Shown here: in pieces, positions 1-10,925 of the stretch
Position numbering within the stretch: the first letter of the stretch is position 1
How the letters are laid out: each line of letters starts with the position of its first letter
NCBI GenBank assembly: GCA_032718475.1
Contig: JAUCBJ010008976.1
Location: 1-64,000 of the forward strand
Source of the DNA: Nemertoderma westbladi
Taxonomy: Eukaryota > Xenacoelomorpha > Nemertodermatida > Nemertodermatidae
DNA: 64,000 bases
Direction: 5' to 3'
The notes under the pieces: generated by a model
The model's input: only the letters and a program-made list of their open reading frames with translations
What the model was told of the DNA's origin: nothing
Database searches by the model: none
Made by a program: the position numbers and the translations under genes

Positions 1-1438
1 GATTAGCAGTAAACTGTTTAGTTATACTGTCTTGTGTCTCTTGCAGATTTTCCAACTCCAGTTGGGTAGTCTGCTCAGAGGCTCTCCGTTCTGCTTCGGC
101 CACTGCCCTTTCCGCCTTTGCTTCTGCCGCCGCTGCCTTTGTTTTTGCTTCTGCTTCTGCCGCTGCTGCCCTTGCTGCTATTCTTTCTGCTTCTACTTCT
201 GCCGCCGCTGCCTTTCTTTCTGCTTCTGCTTCTGCCGTAGCCGCCGCCTTTTGTTCCTCTATCCTTCTTTTCTTTATTTGTTCTTCTCGGACTCTAGTGA
301 GACGGAGTTTTTCATCACATTCAGCTTGGTTTGCAGCTAACATTTCGGTATCGATCGCGTCCAATATAAGCTTGGTTCCTTCACTATTAGGGGAAAGTCC
401 ATGTAGCCGTCTCCTCAACTCTTCGTCTCCTAGGAATCGCTGATAGTCGGACAAATAAATGTCGATAGCGTCTCTAGTTCGCGGTTTCTCGGCGGCCTCT
501 TCGCTTTCCTCTTGAGCAAGGGTGACATCAGTTTGTTCGGAGACATCAGTCGGTTCCTCATAGATTGATCTCTCAGCCAGCTGGGATTTCCACGGGGCTG
601 TTTCCTGTACTTTGAGATCTACTCGATGTAGCCAAGTTTTGACAGCAACCTGCAGCGACGTGTCCTGTCTTCTTTTGGAAGTTTCCTCAAAGGCTGAGAG
701 GATTAGTCGAATGCGTAGGGTTCTTTCGCGTATTTGATATAGCAGTTCTTCCTGCTCTTGAGGTCCGTGAGGTTGTCGAAACAGTTGTTCCTCCAATCGC
801 TCCAAGGATCCGAAGAATCCCTGCACATATCCTGCTGCCGACCTCTTCCAAACAGCTGGATCCATTGTATCTTTTGCCACTCCCATCCTGTGTATATCTT
901 CCCAAGTAGCCTCGGACATATCAAACGGAAGTCCGAGTCCGGGAAAGTTCCATTGTGATTCAACAATAGATCTCAATTCTTCCCTGGCGTATCCCGCGTA
1001 ATTATCTTGGGTCGCTTGCTTATTCTTCGCCCAGTCGGTTTGATGTTCTTCCACCGCAATGAGTATAGTAGTCAGCACTGCAGCAGGAAGAGTAAGAAGG
1101 GGGTCCGAGTAGACTGTATCAGCCATCTGCACTCCATGTTCGGGAGTCAACTCTACAGTATCCGAACTGCTGGAGCTATCCGGTCTCTGGGAAGTAGGTT
1201 CTTGACCAAGATGTTGCTGCGATAGGACAGCTGCCTCTTGGTCCCGTTTTACCTGTGCCCGAGTGCCTATGATGGACCTATGGTGGACTAGCCTAGGGTC
1301 TGATACTACTGGAGGGATGACCTTTTTTACAGTAGGAGGTGAGCCGAACTTCTCTTTTATTCGCTCCACACTCCTATCTGAATCACAGATAGTGGTCTCG
1401 ATCAGACTGTCCGACAGGTTTTGCTGAGTGTCAGACAT
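1..1438 (-). CDS. gag: Gag N-terminal part of BEL/Pao-like element copy L (runs off window)
   Basis: The minus strand reads open from an ATG at 1438 (protein start MSDTQQNL) to base 1 with no stop, about 479 codons. It is collinear with the Gag start of E1 at 25654. In E1 the same region carries a frameshift and a stop, so L is the better guide to the N-terminal protein. Recognisable parts are an acidic Ser/Thr-rich head, a segment with EERTLRIRLILSAFEE-like character shared with E1 and E2, and an Ala/Glu/Lys-rich coiled-coil stretch near 30-270. By family analogy this is the particle-forming Gag of an LTR retrotransposon acting in the cytoplasm. The DUF1759-like core and zinc knuckles would lie left of the window. 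The start was chosen because the preceding leader is also conserved in E1. Confidence 0.8.
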   Translation of the reverse strand, partial: MSDTQQNLSDSLIETTICDSDRSVERIKEKFGSPPTVKKVIPPVVSDPRLVHHRSIIGTRAQVKRDQEAAVLSQQHLGQEPTSQRPDSSSSSDTVELTPEHGVQMADTVYSDPLLTLPAAVLTTILIAVEEHQTDWAKNKQATQDNYAGYAREELRSIVESQWNFPGLGLPFDMSEATWEDIHRMGVAKDTMDPAVWKRSAAGYVQGFFGSLERLEEQLFRQPHGPQEQEELLYQIRERTLRIRLILSAFEETSKRRQDTSLQVAVKTWLHRVDLKVQETAPWKSQLAERSIYEEPTDVSEQTDVTLAQEESEEAAEKPRTRDAIDIYLSDYQRFLGDEELRRRLHGLSPNSEGTKLILDAIDTEMLAANQAECDEKLRLTRVREEQIKKRRIEEQKAAATAEAEAERKAAAAEVEAERIAARAAAAEAEAKTKAAAAEAKAERAVAEAERRASEQTTQLELENLQETQDSITKQFTAN

Positions 1439-3699
1439 GTTTAGTTATACAGTTGAATGTCTACTACTATAATTTCAGTTAAAGCAAATCTAGTAATTCA
1501 GTATGACCGCAAGCCTAGCGATTTATTACCGGTACCGTTACTCAGTGGAACGTGATATATATACAATATATTAGAATACCGGTATGCTTATAATATATAA
1601 GTATTATTACAGACTAGATTTGTCACAGAGTACCGGTATATAATTTTAGCACAAATATATATATATATATAGTAGGCCTATAATGAATACCGGTATACAG
1701 CTTACACTTATAGTATATAAGTATAATTCTGGACTAGAATTAATTACAGAGTACCGGTATGATTTCAGCTCAAATTTATAGAAATAAATATAATAAGCCT
1801 ATGGTAAGTACCGGTATGTCAATTATTTTTAGAATAATTGAATTTCTGAATATTTTGGGGTTACTTCGTTACTTTAACTTACTTTATTACCGTTATTTAA
1901 GCAGTAGTCCAACTGACAGTGAGACCTAGTTGTTGTATGGCAGGCCTACTATTTATAAATCGTTTGAGTTGATTTATAATAGATATATACCCGTTTAAAA
2001 GGGGTTTTGACAATATTTGAAATAAATGTTATTATTTCTGGGGAAGTCACTACACAGAAGCTGAGCGCTCTCAGTGAAGTGTTATTTATTTGACACTAAA
2101 ACTGATAATTCTAATTTACCTAAGTTACTTAATACTACGAATTACTTACGATACGGGTGAGATTAATTCTCTAATTAAACACAACAAAATATTACGTACG
2201 AAATTTTTAGGGTAATTTTACAGGAAGTCTACAAACCAGTCCAACAAAGGGTTAGATTTCTGGCTATTACAAAGGACAGGGTACTACGGTATTTAAATAA
2301 TAAGTAGTAGTAAATATATTGTACTGTCTAGATAGGAAAATACCACCGCCTGACGACCTATAACCGTATCGCTATAGGTACAACGTTATGTATCACGGAT
2401 TGTTCCTACCCAGAAGTTAATAGAGCTAACGAATGTGCCTATCAACCACTTTACAACACAAAAATACTGCCTACACTAATTACTTCGGAAGGCACTGTAC
2501 TCTAAACCCTAAATTAGGTACAAGTACCGGTATAACAAATAATCAGTAGTTAAATATACTTGAACAGTTAAAAGAACCACGGCATCTGCTGGAGTGACCG
2601 AAGCACAAAGTCGTCAGTCTTTACCTACGCCAAGCAGCCCTGATGTAGTACCGGGGTTAGTTTAACTATAACGGTATGTATAACAAGCACAATTACTGTA
2701 GGAATAAACTTGGGGACATGAATGTTGCGAATAATCGCATAAACTCTGAATAATAAATATTACGCTACCCGTACAGAATACTCAAACAAATACAAACCAA
2801 ACGCTGGCAGACTACTATCAAGCCTAAACAAACTACTGTATGTGCAGATTCTGAAACTGTTAGTTAGTATGCGTGCTAACACGGTAGTACGACTTACTCT
2901 TTAAGAGGGGATTGACCTTACAGTTATGACTGCCCCAACTTACTAACGGCACTTGATCAGACCAACTCTACACACGCAGCAATCCCTTCAGACCCAAAAA
3001 ATAGCTAGACAACAATCCAGCCTACAAATATTTGAGTAATAACTATTACGGTACCTGAACAGACCACACAAACAAACACAGGCTAAAACACTGGCAGACT
3101 ACGATCAAGCCTAGATAAACTACAGTATATGCAGACTCTGAAACTGTTAGTTAGTATGCGTGCTAACACGGTAGTACGACTTACTCTTTAAGAGGGGATT
3201 GACCTTACAGTTATGACTGCCCCAACTTACTAACGGCACTTTATCAGACAAACTCTACACACGCCGTAATCTCTCCAAACCCAACCACAGTCAGACAGCA
3301 GCTCAGCCTACAATTATCTGAACAATCTGAGCAGACTTACACGCCTTCTGCTCAATATTAGCCTACTAGGAAATAAAACCGACAGAAATAGGTAAAATCT
3401 CAATAAAAATTCAGGGCTGCAGTCCCTGATTAAGTACTAAGACCTACCAGTATACAATAATCAAATCGAATAATACTAAATGTACTTGTACAGCAGTACC
3501 GGTACCGGTGATGACAGTTAGGCCTACTGACCTACAAAGTACCGGTTCAGTTTTACCGGTCACTACGGTATTTTGCAACCTTATTGCCTACTGCAATAAG
3601 ATTATAAACTGTTACTGTTCGTCAGAACAGTATTAAACTGTATTTAATGCCTACACTTGCAACCTTATTGCCTACTGCAATAAGATTATAAACTGTTAC
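1439..3699 (-). other. Untranslated leader of copy L
   Basis: This is about 2.26 kb between LTR and gag without a supported gene. It is homologous to the E1 leader (23468-25653). It holds a two-copy tandem repeat (2838-3264), a short duplication beside the LTR (3573-3707), and a cluster of the palindrome TACCGGTA between about 1527 and 1815. No primer-binding site could be assigned with confidence. Confidence 0.7.
2838..3264 (-). repeat. Two-copy direct repeat (period about 287 bp) in leader of L
   Basis: About 135 bp beginning near GCAGATTCTGAAACTG (2844) recurs nearly unchanged from 3131. The E1 leader has the corresponding two-copy repeat with a period of 290 bp, so the duplication is a family trait. 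Confidence 0.8.
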
Positions 3700-3707
3700 T
3701 GTTCGCG
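3573..3707 (-). repeat. 84-bp-period duplication adjoining the LTR end
   Basis: About 50 bp starting TTGCAACCTTATTGCC at 3573 recurs at 3657 and ends in the same GTTACTGTTCG that forms the LTR boundary. The E1 leader has only one diverged counterpart just after 23467. Confidence 0.7.
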
Positions 3708-4941
3708 CTTTTGAAGACCTTTAGCAGTTTAACCTGCCAAATTTTATATGTCTTTTAGTTAATTAAAACCACTTTAGCATACGACAATAATTTATGCTAA
3801 TACGCAAAACATTAGCCGAAGTCAGCCCATGCGCGATCATTCACCCGATGGATCTACACCCGGGAGACTGAATTCGGATGCTTGAATTGTATTATTACAG
3901 TGTAAGGTTGCAGTGTATACCTAATGTATTATTCGATAGATCGTTAATAATTAATCTCTGACAGATATTATTGGCTTTCGGGAAATATTAACAGTTCCTT
4001 TAGGACGTGGCGCTTTATCTATTTAAACAGAACTAAGACTTATACTAAAACGCAACGATACTGCTTATGATTAAAGTATAAAGCGTATTCTTTAGGAAAT
4101 ACTTTGTTACCAATCACAATCATACACACTATTCTGCCGACAGTCAGTATATTTGATCACACATAAAGAGAGCAGTAATTGACTCACGTAGGGTCTGCTA
4201 AATAACATTGGATTCAATACACACCACATTAATATAAATCGCAATTGTTATGTATAGCCGGTCTCTCTAACCTGTAGTGTTATCAAGAAAATTGGGAATT
4301 GGGTGATTTATCCGTATTATCCAAATAGCAATATTTCCATCAACAAATATTTACAATTAATAACTGACGGTAAAATAACAGTACAAACAATATGATTAAT
4401 GCAATTAAAAGTATCAAGGTGAGATGAGTGATTTAAGTCAGGTAACAGTTTATACTTTCGATAATTCAAGCAGTTTACGGTACAGCAGTATCTATCCAAA
4501 AATGCCGGTGTTTCTGGCTTAGACAGCAATAACAACAAAGTATCAAGAAAAAACAGTAAGACTGAACACTCTCCTTATGATCGACTAAAAAGCTACACAT
4601 CGACAGGAAAAACCGCCCTGATTGGCCCAAGCCAAACAAAGAACCACGCGGCCAATGGCTGTTTCCATGTCAGCAACCAGCTGCTAGATGTCGTAATATG
4701 AATCATCACGGCTAAGCTGTGAAAGGTGGTTGGTGCATTACAAGTTTTTTGTCTTACCATGTCCGCTAAAACACGTATATAGCAGAATTACTTTTATGTC
4801 CGTTAAAACACCTGTAAAGGTACCTTGCGGGCGAGGGGAATATATATACAGTTAGAAAACCTTTTTTAGAGTATTCCAGCGCCTGGGGGGGAACTGGCCA
4901 GCATAGGCAAACGTATCAGTTATCCCACAAAAGCTTTTACA
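3700..4941 (-). repeat. LTR of copy L
   Basis: The minus-strand sequence starts TGTAAAAGCTTTT at 4941 and ends GCGCGAACA at 3700, the same termini as the 1167-bp LTRs of E1. It is 1242 bp long and clearly diverged, mainly in its first 400 bp. The partner LTR lies outside the window. Confidence 0.8.
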
Positions 4942-6342
4942 ATAGTAGACATGTACCGTACAACAAGAGTCCCACAAGAAATGAAAACAAATAGGTTGGT
5001 GCCAGTTCCCAAGAAGGGCAACCTAACACTCTATGGTTCTTTTCGGGGAATCTCATTGATCTCGATTGCTGCAAAGCTATACAATAGAATTCTATTAAAT
5101 CGCATCAGGGATCCCATTGAGAGACTGCTCCGTGGAAATCACAATGGTTTCCGTAAAGGTCGTGGGACCATGGAGCCCATTTTGGCACTTAGAAGGATAA
5201 TTGAAGAGTTATCAAAAAAGAAAGACAGGCTGTTATCTTTGTTGACTTCTGCAAGGCTTTTGATTCAGTCTCTCGCACACGTAAGTTCAGCATACTTTCA
5301 TTATATGGGATTCCTGATGAAATTATTGCAGCAATAAGATCAGTATATGATGGTTCGTCAACATTTGTGTCTACTGTTGACGGTGACACAGAAACATCGG
5401 GTCCTCCAAGGAGACACACTTGCACCATTCTTGTTCATTATTGTGGTTGACTATGTTCTACGCATGTCCTTAGATCATCATAATGATTATGGGGTGATGA
5501 TAACTCCACTTACTGGCTCCAGAAGTCAAGGAAATCCTGCCAAGTGCCTAACTGATCTAGACTTTGCTGATGACTTAGGAGTACTCTCAGAATGATTAGA
5601 GGGAGCCCAACGGCTCCTCAGCTCATTAGAACATGCTGCTTCTAGTGTTGGTCTTTTTATTAACTCCAGAAAGACCAAAATTTTGACAGTTAACTTTGAA
5701 AGTCCTCAGCAAGTCTATGATCGGATGAGCATAAGCTCAAAGGATGGTATGCTTGAGCATGTGGTCGACTTCTGTTACCTGGGATCATGGATCCGGAAGT
5801 CAGGTGAAGACCTTCGAATACGTAAGGGAAAGGCATGGGCAGCCTTGAATAGGCTTTCCAGGATTTGGAAGTCACCGAGAATTAATCGGAAACTTAAGGT
5901 CCGATTATTTAGAGCAGCAGTAGTTCCAGTACTCCTCTACGGGAGTCCATGCTGGGCTCTAACTGCTGAGGACACCAAATCTCTGGATGGCACATTCACA
6001 AGAATGCTACGCCAGGTTCATTGTGTCAAGTACAATGCACACATCTCCAACCAGACACTATATAACATTGGAGGTGTCCCATTGGTTCCCCCAAGCTTGA
6101 CACTAGAACAAAATCAACTCCGCTTTGCAGGACATTGCTTTCGCCATGAGGACCAGCCAGTGCATAATCTTGTACTTTGGCAGCCTCATGGAGTGAATAA
6201 GCATGGTGGACAGCCCATGGCTTTCTTGAGACGCATCTTAAAGGACACTGGCCTTGAAGATGCAGATGATCTAGCAAATGTCATGGGTGATAGGGAGTTG
6301 TGGCGGTGCAATTTTGTTGACAAGCCGGCACAGCATTCTTAA
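4942..6342 (+). pseudogene. Broken RTE-like reverse transcriptase
   Basis: This covers the RT from just before motif 1 (VPVPKKGNLTLYGSFRG) to the stop, including the FADD active-site motif near 5565. Compared with the intact copy it has a 7-nt deletion near 5230, a deletion of about 16 nt near 5398 and a C-to-G nonsense change at about 5593. The C-terminal part (5683-6342) remains open, with the LRFAGHCFR-type tail. It is not expected to give an active enzyme. Confidence 0.85.
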
Positions 6343-6381
6343 AAATGCAGCTGCAATGCAGCATGCCGATCCTAGTAGTAG
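4942..6381 (+). mobile_element. RTE-like non-LTR element, 3' half
   Basis: This is nearly the same as the 3' half of the intact RTE-like element at 25860-29127. It begins inside the ORF exactly at the end of the L LTR and finishes with the same 3' tail, GATCCTAGTAGTAGTA, a TAG-type trinucleotide repeat. The abrupt start suggests interruption by L rather than ordinary 5' truncation. Confidence 0.85.
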
Positions 6382-6486
6382 TACTCCCTTCGGCAACTGG
6401 GATTCTAAAATCGAAGGACTCTCTGCATCTCTCAACGCCCAGTTCGCCAAACTTCGAACCGGATACTCCTCTCAACCACACCAACT

Positions 6487-8262
6487 ATGGAGAACTTCGC
6501 TGAGGCTACTCTACGGGGTCGCAAGAAGTCCACAAAGAAGGCCATCACTTCTCAGATCCGCGAGATAACCACTCTGGATCCTTGACACCCCCGAGCTCCA
6601 AGGACATCTGGCCTACACACTGGTCGACTACAGCAGCGAAATTCCAGCCTGCTGGAAGTCTTCAAGCTTCTTCTACTGAAGTCTGAGGATGAAGAATCCG
6701 CCGAACTACTGACAGACAAAATGGAAGCAGAATGGGATCGAATCTTAGAGGCCGAACTCCATCTGGGACAACTCCAGAAAATATTCCCTGCCAATCAAAA
6801 GGCACCTCCTTCTGACTGCGACTCTACTGTGTCATCTGCTGCTTCTGCTGGCGTTGAGGCCATCCTGTCTGACTCAACATTCCCTAAACTGTCGCTGTCC
6901 ACCTTAACGGGAGATCCCCTGGATTGGCGACAGGTCTGCGACCAGTTCGTTGCTCCAGTCAACTTCGACAAGTCAACAGTCTCCCCTGCAGCCAAGTTCA
7001 TTCACCTGAGGTACTGCCTACAGGGTCCTGTTCTCGCCACCATGCTGGGCATCAAGTGTGGCGGTGCCTACGCCGTGGCCACCAAAGAACTTCTCTCCTG
7101 GTTTGGTCAACCAAACATTTTGATTGCTCTGTACAGCCATAGGATCATTAACGCCCTTGCAGTCACCAGTGATAACCCGGATCAACTCCGAACTCTGGTT
7201 GACACCTTCTCTGCCTCCATCAGAGAGATTGAGTCTCTGTTCGAGGACGTGGAGATGACTGGGCTCAATGGGGAGCGCGCCCCATATGCCTTCTCCACGA
7301 AGCTAGCTGGACTCCTCTTGGCTCCACAGCTTATGTCCAAGCTTCTGAAGACGATTGTATTGGAATGGAATTGCCGGAACACAGAACCTACTGGTTGTCA
7401 CAACCTCGAGGCGTTGCTCAACTTCCTCAAGACTGAGCTGGAGGGCCTCAAGGTCTACAGACGCTCTGGATAGCCTTCCGAGTGTCCTGACCCTCGACCT
7501 CCATCTACCAACACTCGACACAACCAGAAACCCTCGGTCACCTTCTCTGCTAAAACTCTGATGCCTCCTCAGATCAAAGACCTTCCTAGCGGTGAGCGGC
7601 TCGCAGCAGTGAGGGCACAACGTCTCTGCAGCAACTGCCTGGCTGGTGGCCATATTGTGTCTACCTGCCCGTAACCTCCCAGCTGCAGAGTGTGTCCTTT
7701 AAAACACCATGGGTTGCTCCATATGGAACTCACTTCCCACCCTGGGGGACCTTATGTCCTCCTGAGGCTGCTGGTTCGAGACAGAGCCTCATTTGCCTCT
7801 GAGGCTTTCAGTGGCATTAACCCACTGACTCAGGATCGTTGTCAGGTGGACCTCCTCATTAGCAAGGGAACCTCGTCCCTTGGCATCTGGGCCTGGGTGG
7901 TGGACACTATCTGATCCCCCCTGAGTCCACAAAACCTTAGATCCACCGACTGGATTACCATCGACCTGGAGGACCCTGACCCTGCAGCGGTTCGCCCCAC
8001 AGACTTCCTCCTCGGCGCCGACCTCCTCCCTTGCGTCCTCCTTCCTGGGATGATCACTGAGAGCGGGGTCATGGCCCAGAATACGATCTTTGGGTGGACC
8101 CTCCTTAGCAGTCGCACATCTGCCACACCCAGTCTCTCCCGAGCTTTCCGTGTGTGTACCAGGAGCTTGGACATCCTCTGGGACCTGGAGAACATCAAGA
8201 TAGACCATAAATCAGACTTTGAAGGATCGGACTCCTTCATCAAACCGTGTCTCATTCATTGA
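6487..8262 (+). pseudogene. Decayed conventional BEL/Pao Gag-protease
   Basis: A Gag start at 6487 (MENFAEATLRGRKKSTKKAI) is followed by a frameshift. A 250-codon open segment (6721-7473) then contains the DUF1759-like core (LSLSTLTGDPLDWRQ, FIHLRYCLQG). Next come a zinc knuckle CSNCLAGGHIVSTC near 7625 followed by a stop, and a protease-to-RT region with LLGADLLPCVLLPG and AQNTIFGWTLLSS near 8010-8105. Frames change several times and no RT follows. This is a different BEL lineage from E1, E2 and L: its Gag core is the standard type and its base composition is more GC-rich. Confidence 0.8.
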
Positions 8263-8329
8263 TGGTTGGAGATCGACCTCCCTTGGAACGATGACAGCAG
8301 ACCATCCTCCAACTACGGCAGAGTCCCCT

Positions 8330-8760
8330 CACGCCGGCTGAGACCCCATCATCTTGAGGGACCTACGAGTAAGGGGATCAGGGTCAGGAGTAAGGAGATC
8401 ATTGTACCACTCGGGTGAGTTTCTCTCGGGGTTGGAGGAAATGGGGATTATTGGGCAGTTGGGTGGAATGTTTTTGGTCCAAACTAAGACAGTGAAGTGA
8501 AGTTCAAGACATGAAGCATCGATTGGCGTGATTGACGATTTCACCTCCTGGAATTGGGCATTGGTTTTGTTTCCACTTTACTGAGTTTCTCTAGAAGAGG
8601 CTGCACTTCGAATTTCTCACGTTTTGTTTTTAGTAGTTCCTTGTAGCGTTTTCTGAGGACCTAATATTGTTGGTTGTTGGCAGTTGATTCGTTGCGGTTC
8701 TGCATTGCTGATAACAGAGATTGTTTGGTCTGTCGACATTTGGCGTTGTTAAGCATTAAG
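8330..8760 (-). pseudogene. Possible non-LTR element linker remnant
   Basis: The minus-strand translation has a basic stretch LRKRYKELLKTKREKFE followed by an ordinary-looking segment ending near 8330. That pattern resembles the linker between endonuclease and RT in APE-type non-LTR elements. There are stops and no catalytic motif, so this is a weak call. Confidence 0.3.
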
Positions 8761-8777
8761 CAGTGCCAATGCCATTA

Positions 8778-9242
8778 TGCAGCTCCGCGGAATTCTCCAA
8801 GGAAACTGTCTCTCACCAACCTGCTTCCTTATATTCATTACTGACCTCGCCCACACAATTCTAAATGTAAGTAATCTCATAAAGCTTATTTTCTAAGTGG
8901 AAGACCTGATTTTATACTCAATTTGCTTTGTTCAATTCGATTTTGCTATGACCGAGCTAAACTCCAACGTTCTCTTGATGTTCTACAAGAGGGAAGCCAA
9001 CACAAAGTTGGCAACCCAAGAAAGCAATACTAGGTTTGGTCGGCACCAAACCTATTACACAAGCAGGGGGAAGTAGCCTCACTAACCACGTAGTACCACG
9101 TAGGCGTTTATGTTTAGCCAGGCAATCAATCAAAATCAAAGCCCCAGAAATCTGGAACTCAATACCAACCTCTGTACGTCAATCAGAAAATTTGTCTATT
9201 TTTAAACGCCCATTAGATGCCTTTCTGAGTCAATCGCAATAA
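8778..9242 (+). pseudogene. Non-LTR reverse transcriptase scraps (CR1/L2/jockey-like)
   Basis: The frame near 8780-8868 reads RGILQGNCLSPTCFLIF, the RT block before the catalytic YxDD. The region 8965-9242 gives a typical C-terminal end with APEIWNSIPTSVRQ and a final Phe/Leu-rich stretch before a stop at 9240. The YxDD region between them is missing. These are two pieces of one heavily deleted element, or of two related ones. Confidence 0.6.
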
Positions 9243-10829
9243 TTTCTTATGCAAATACATATTTATGTAGTTCTATGTTGTATCTACGTGGTTTTTTCAC
9301 AAATTATAGATAAGTTAGCACCTTAGCAGTATATTTATAGGTTATGTTATTACATTTGAGTAAATAAGTATACGTAATCTATCAATTTTTAGTTAGGAAT
9401 AATGCTTTATTTTACATATCGTGGTTTAATTTTCTTTCTAATCGCACTAGACCTACTTAGAAATGTAATTCAAAATGTATCTTACAACCAATACACTTTA
9501 TCTTTCCATCAGTAGAATAATTACATTACCGAACTAATATTATCAAATTTTAATACAATATTACAATATATTATTCATATTATTAATGCCTATTCGGTGG
9601 TTGATGTAATGGGCCTTCCCGATCAACCTCCGTCTTTACTATGCATCAAGTCAAATATATTCATAATATTTTTTCATTTACCGTAATTTACTAATTATTT
9701 GACTTATCGTACTCCAATTATTACATAGTTACAATTTATTTGTGTGCATGCAAGTTTAGAAAATGTTTCATAATAAAAAAAAAAAAAAAACTCACATGGG
9801 AAACTTCCATTGTGCAATATGTAGGTAGGAATACAATATAACCATGTAGCCAGAGAAAGGGCCACATTGACAGCTGTACACTAATGAGCTGATTACAATG
9901 CTGCGCTGGTCCAATCACATCACAATCACATCAATGTGCAGGCAATAAACTAATGTTGGTTATGGGTATATAACTCATTTGTATCCCAGTATACAACTAG
10001 TTGTGCGGACAGTTTAGATAGTTTAGATAGATTGCGAACTAATTAGTACCACAACCAGACTGAAGTGTAATACCTAATAGTATAGTTAATCATGCAGTCA
10101 CACTAATATATTCAGTCAAGTATTGATAATATTCAACGCACAATATACATACTATAGTCTACAGATAAATCCAACTCTTTTAACTGTACAAATGGTTTGC
10201 TTCGAGCTGAGGCGAGAACGATAGTCGCGCAATCTAAACTTTATGGTATGCCTACAGCGCGCGAGTGCAGAACTCCGTTACCGTAACAGTATGACTGTTT
10301 TCATCAAGAAAACAAAAATAATGAAATTTCGCAAAGCTGGCCGTCTTGCTAAAAATGATAATTATACATATATTCAACTTTATACAACCTACTTTATATC
10401 GGAACTGTACGCTGATGGTCCCGGGTTTGCCAGTTCGGTGTGGAAACGGGCCGGACAACATAACCGCGACCACATTATGCGCGCGACCTTTCATGAATTT
10501 CACCATCTCGTCTGTAAAAACCCTTTCCACGTGCTCTCCCCCGAATGCCACTGCCACTGCCGTTACTGTAACTCAATTTGCGACAGGTACCACGCGCTCC
10601 ATCTCAGTGCCCATCTCTTGCCATTCTCGCCTCAACTTAACGTAACTTAACTTAACTCAACACTCAATTTATTGTTATTGTTAATCAATTGTGTATGACC
10701 CGTAGGCCTATGTTTATTTATTTTGAAATTTACCCCGCTTGGGGTGTATATTATAATATATTTATAAAAGTAATATTAATTATAATTATTAATTAGGCTA
10801 ATTAACTAGAAAATAACTAGTGGGTGACA
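9243..10829 (+). other. Gene-poor AT-rich stretch
   Basis: No supported gene. There is a 16-base A run at 9775-9790. Open frames at 10243-10650 on both strands have no recognisable domain and no codon-level support. Confidence 0.5.
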
Positions 10830-10925
10830 TTCCTGGGCTTCCAATTAGGAAGCCCTTGTTTGATCCCTAGATGGGGCAGCACTATTTGGGCACTTCTGCA
10901 TTAAATGCTGCAGCCTAGGTTTTCA
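10830..10925 (+). repeat. Possible tRNA-derived SINE head
   Basis: A stem GGGCTTCC-AATTA-GGAAGCCC (8 bp, 5-nt loop, near 10847-10867) is followed by TTGTTTGATCCC, close to the pol III B-box consensus GGTTCGANTCC. No A box or second copy was found in the window, so this is tentative. Confidence 0.3.

Larger units (their letters stand above)
1..4941 (-). mobile_element. BEL/Pao-like LTR retrotransposon copy L, 5' part
   Basis: Read on the minus strand, the order is LTR (4941-3700), leader (3699-1439) and gag (1438 to beyond base 1). The order and much of the sequence match E1 (22301 onward), in the opposite orientation. The LTR starts TG and ends CA. The base after the LTR (4942) begins RTE-like sequence in the middle of its ORF, so L seems to have inserted into that RTE copy. 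The 3' half of L lies outside the window. Confidence 0.85.

Noticed and set aside
32-340. Cys/Phe-rich 102-codon plus-strand ORF (and similar ones opposite 29944-30363)
   Set aside because: Antisense shadow of the Ala/Glu/Lys coiled-coil region of Gag.
10243-10650. 135-codon plus and 101-codon minus overlapping ORFs
   Set aside because: No domain, no repeat homology, and both strands equally open; not enough to call a gene.
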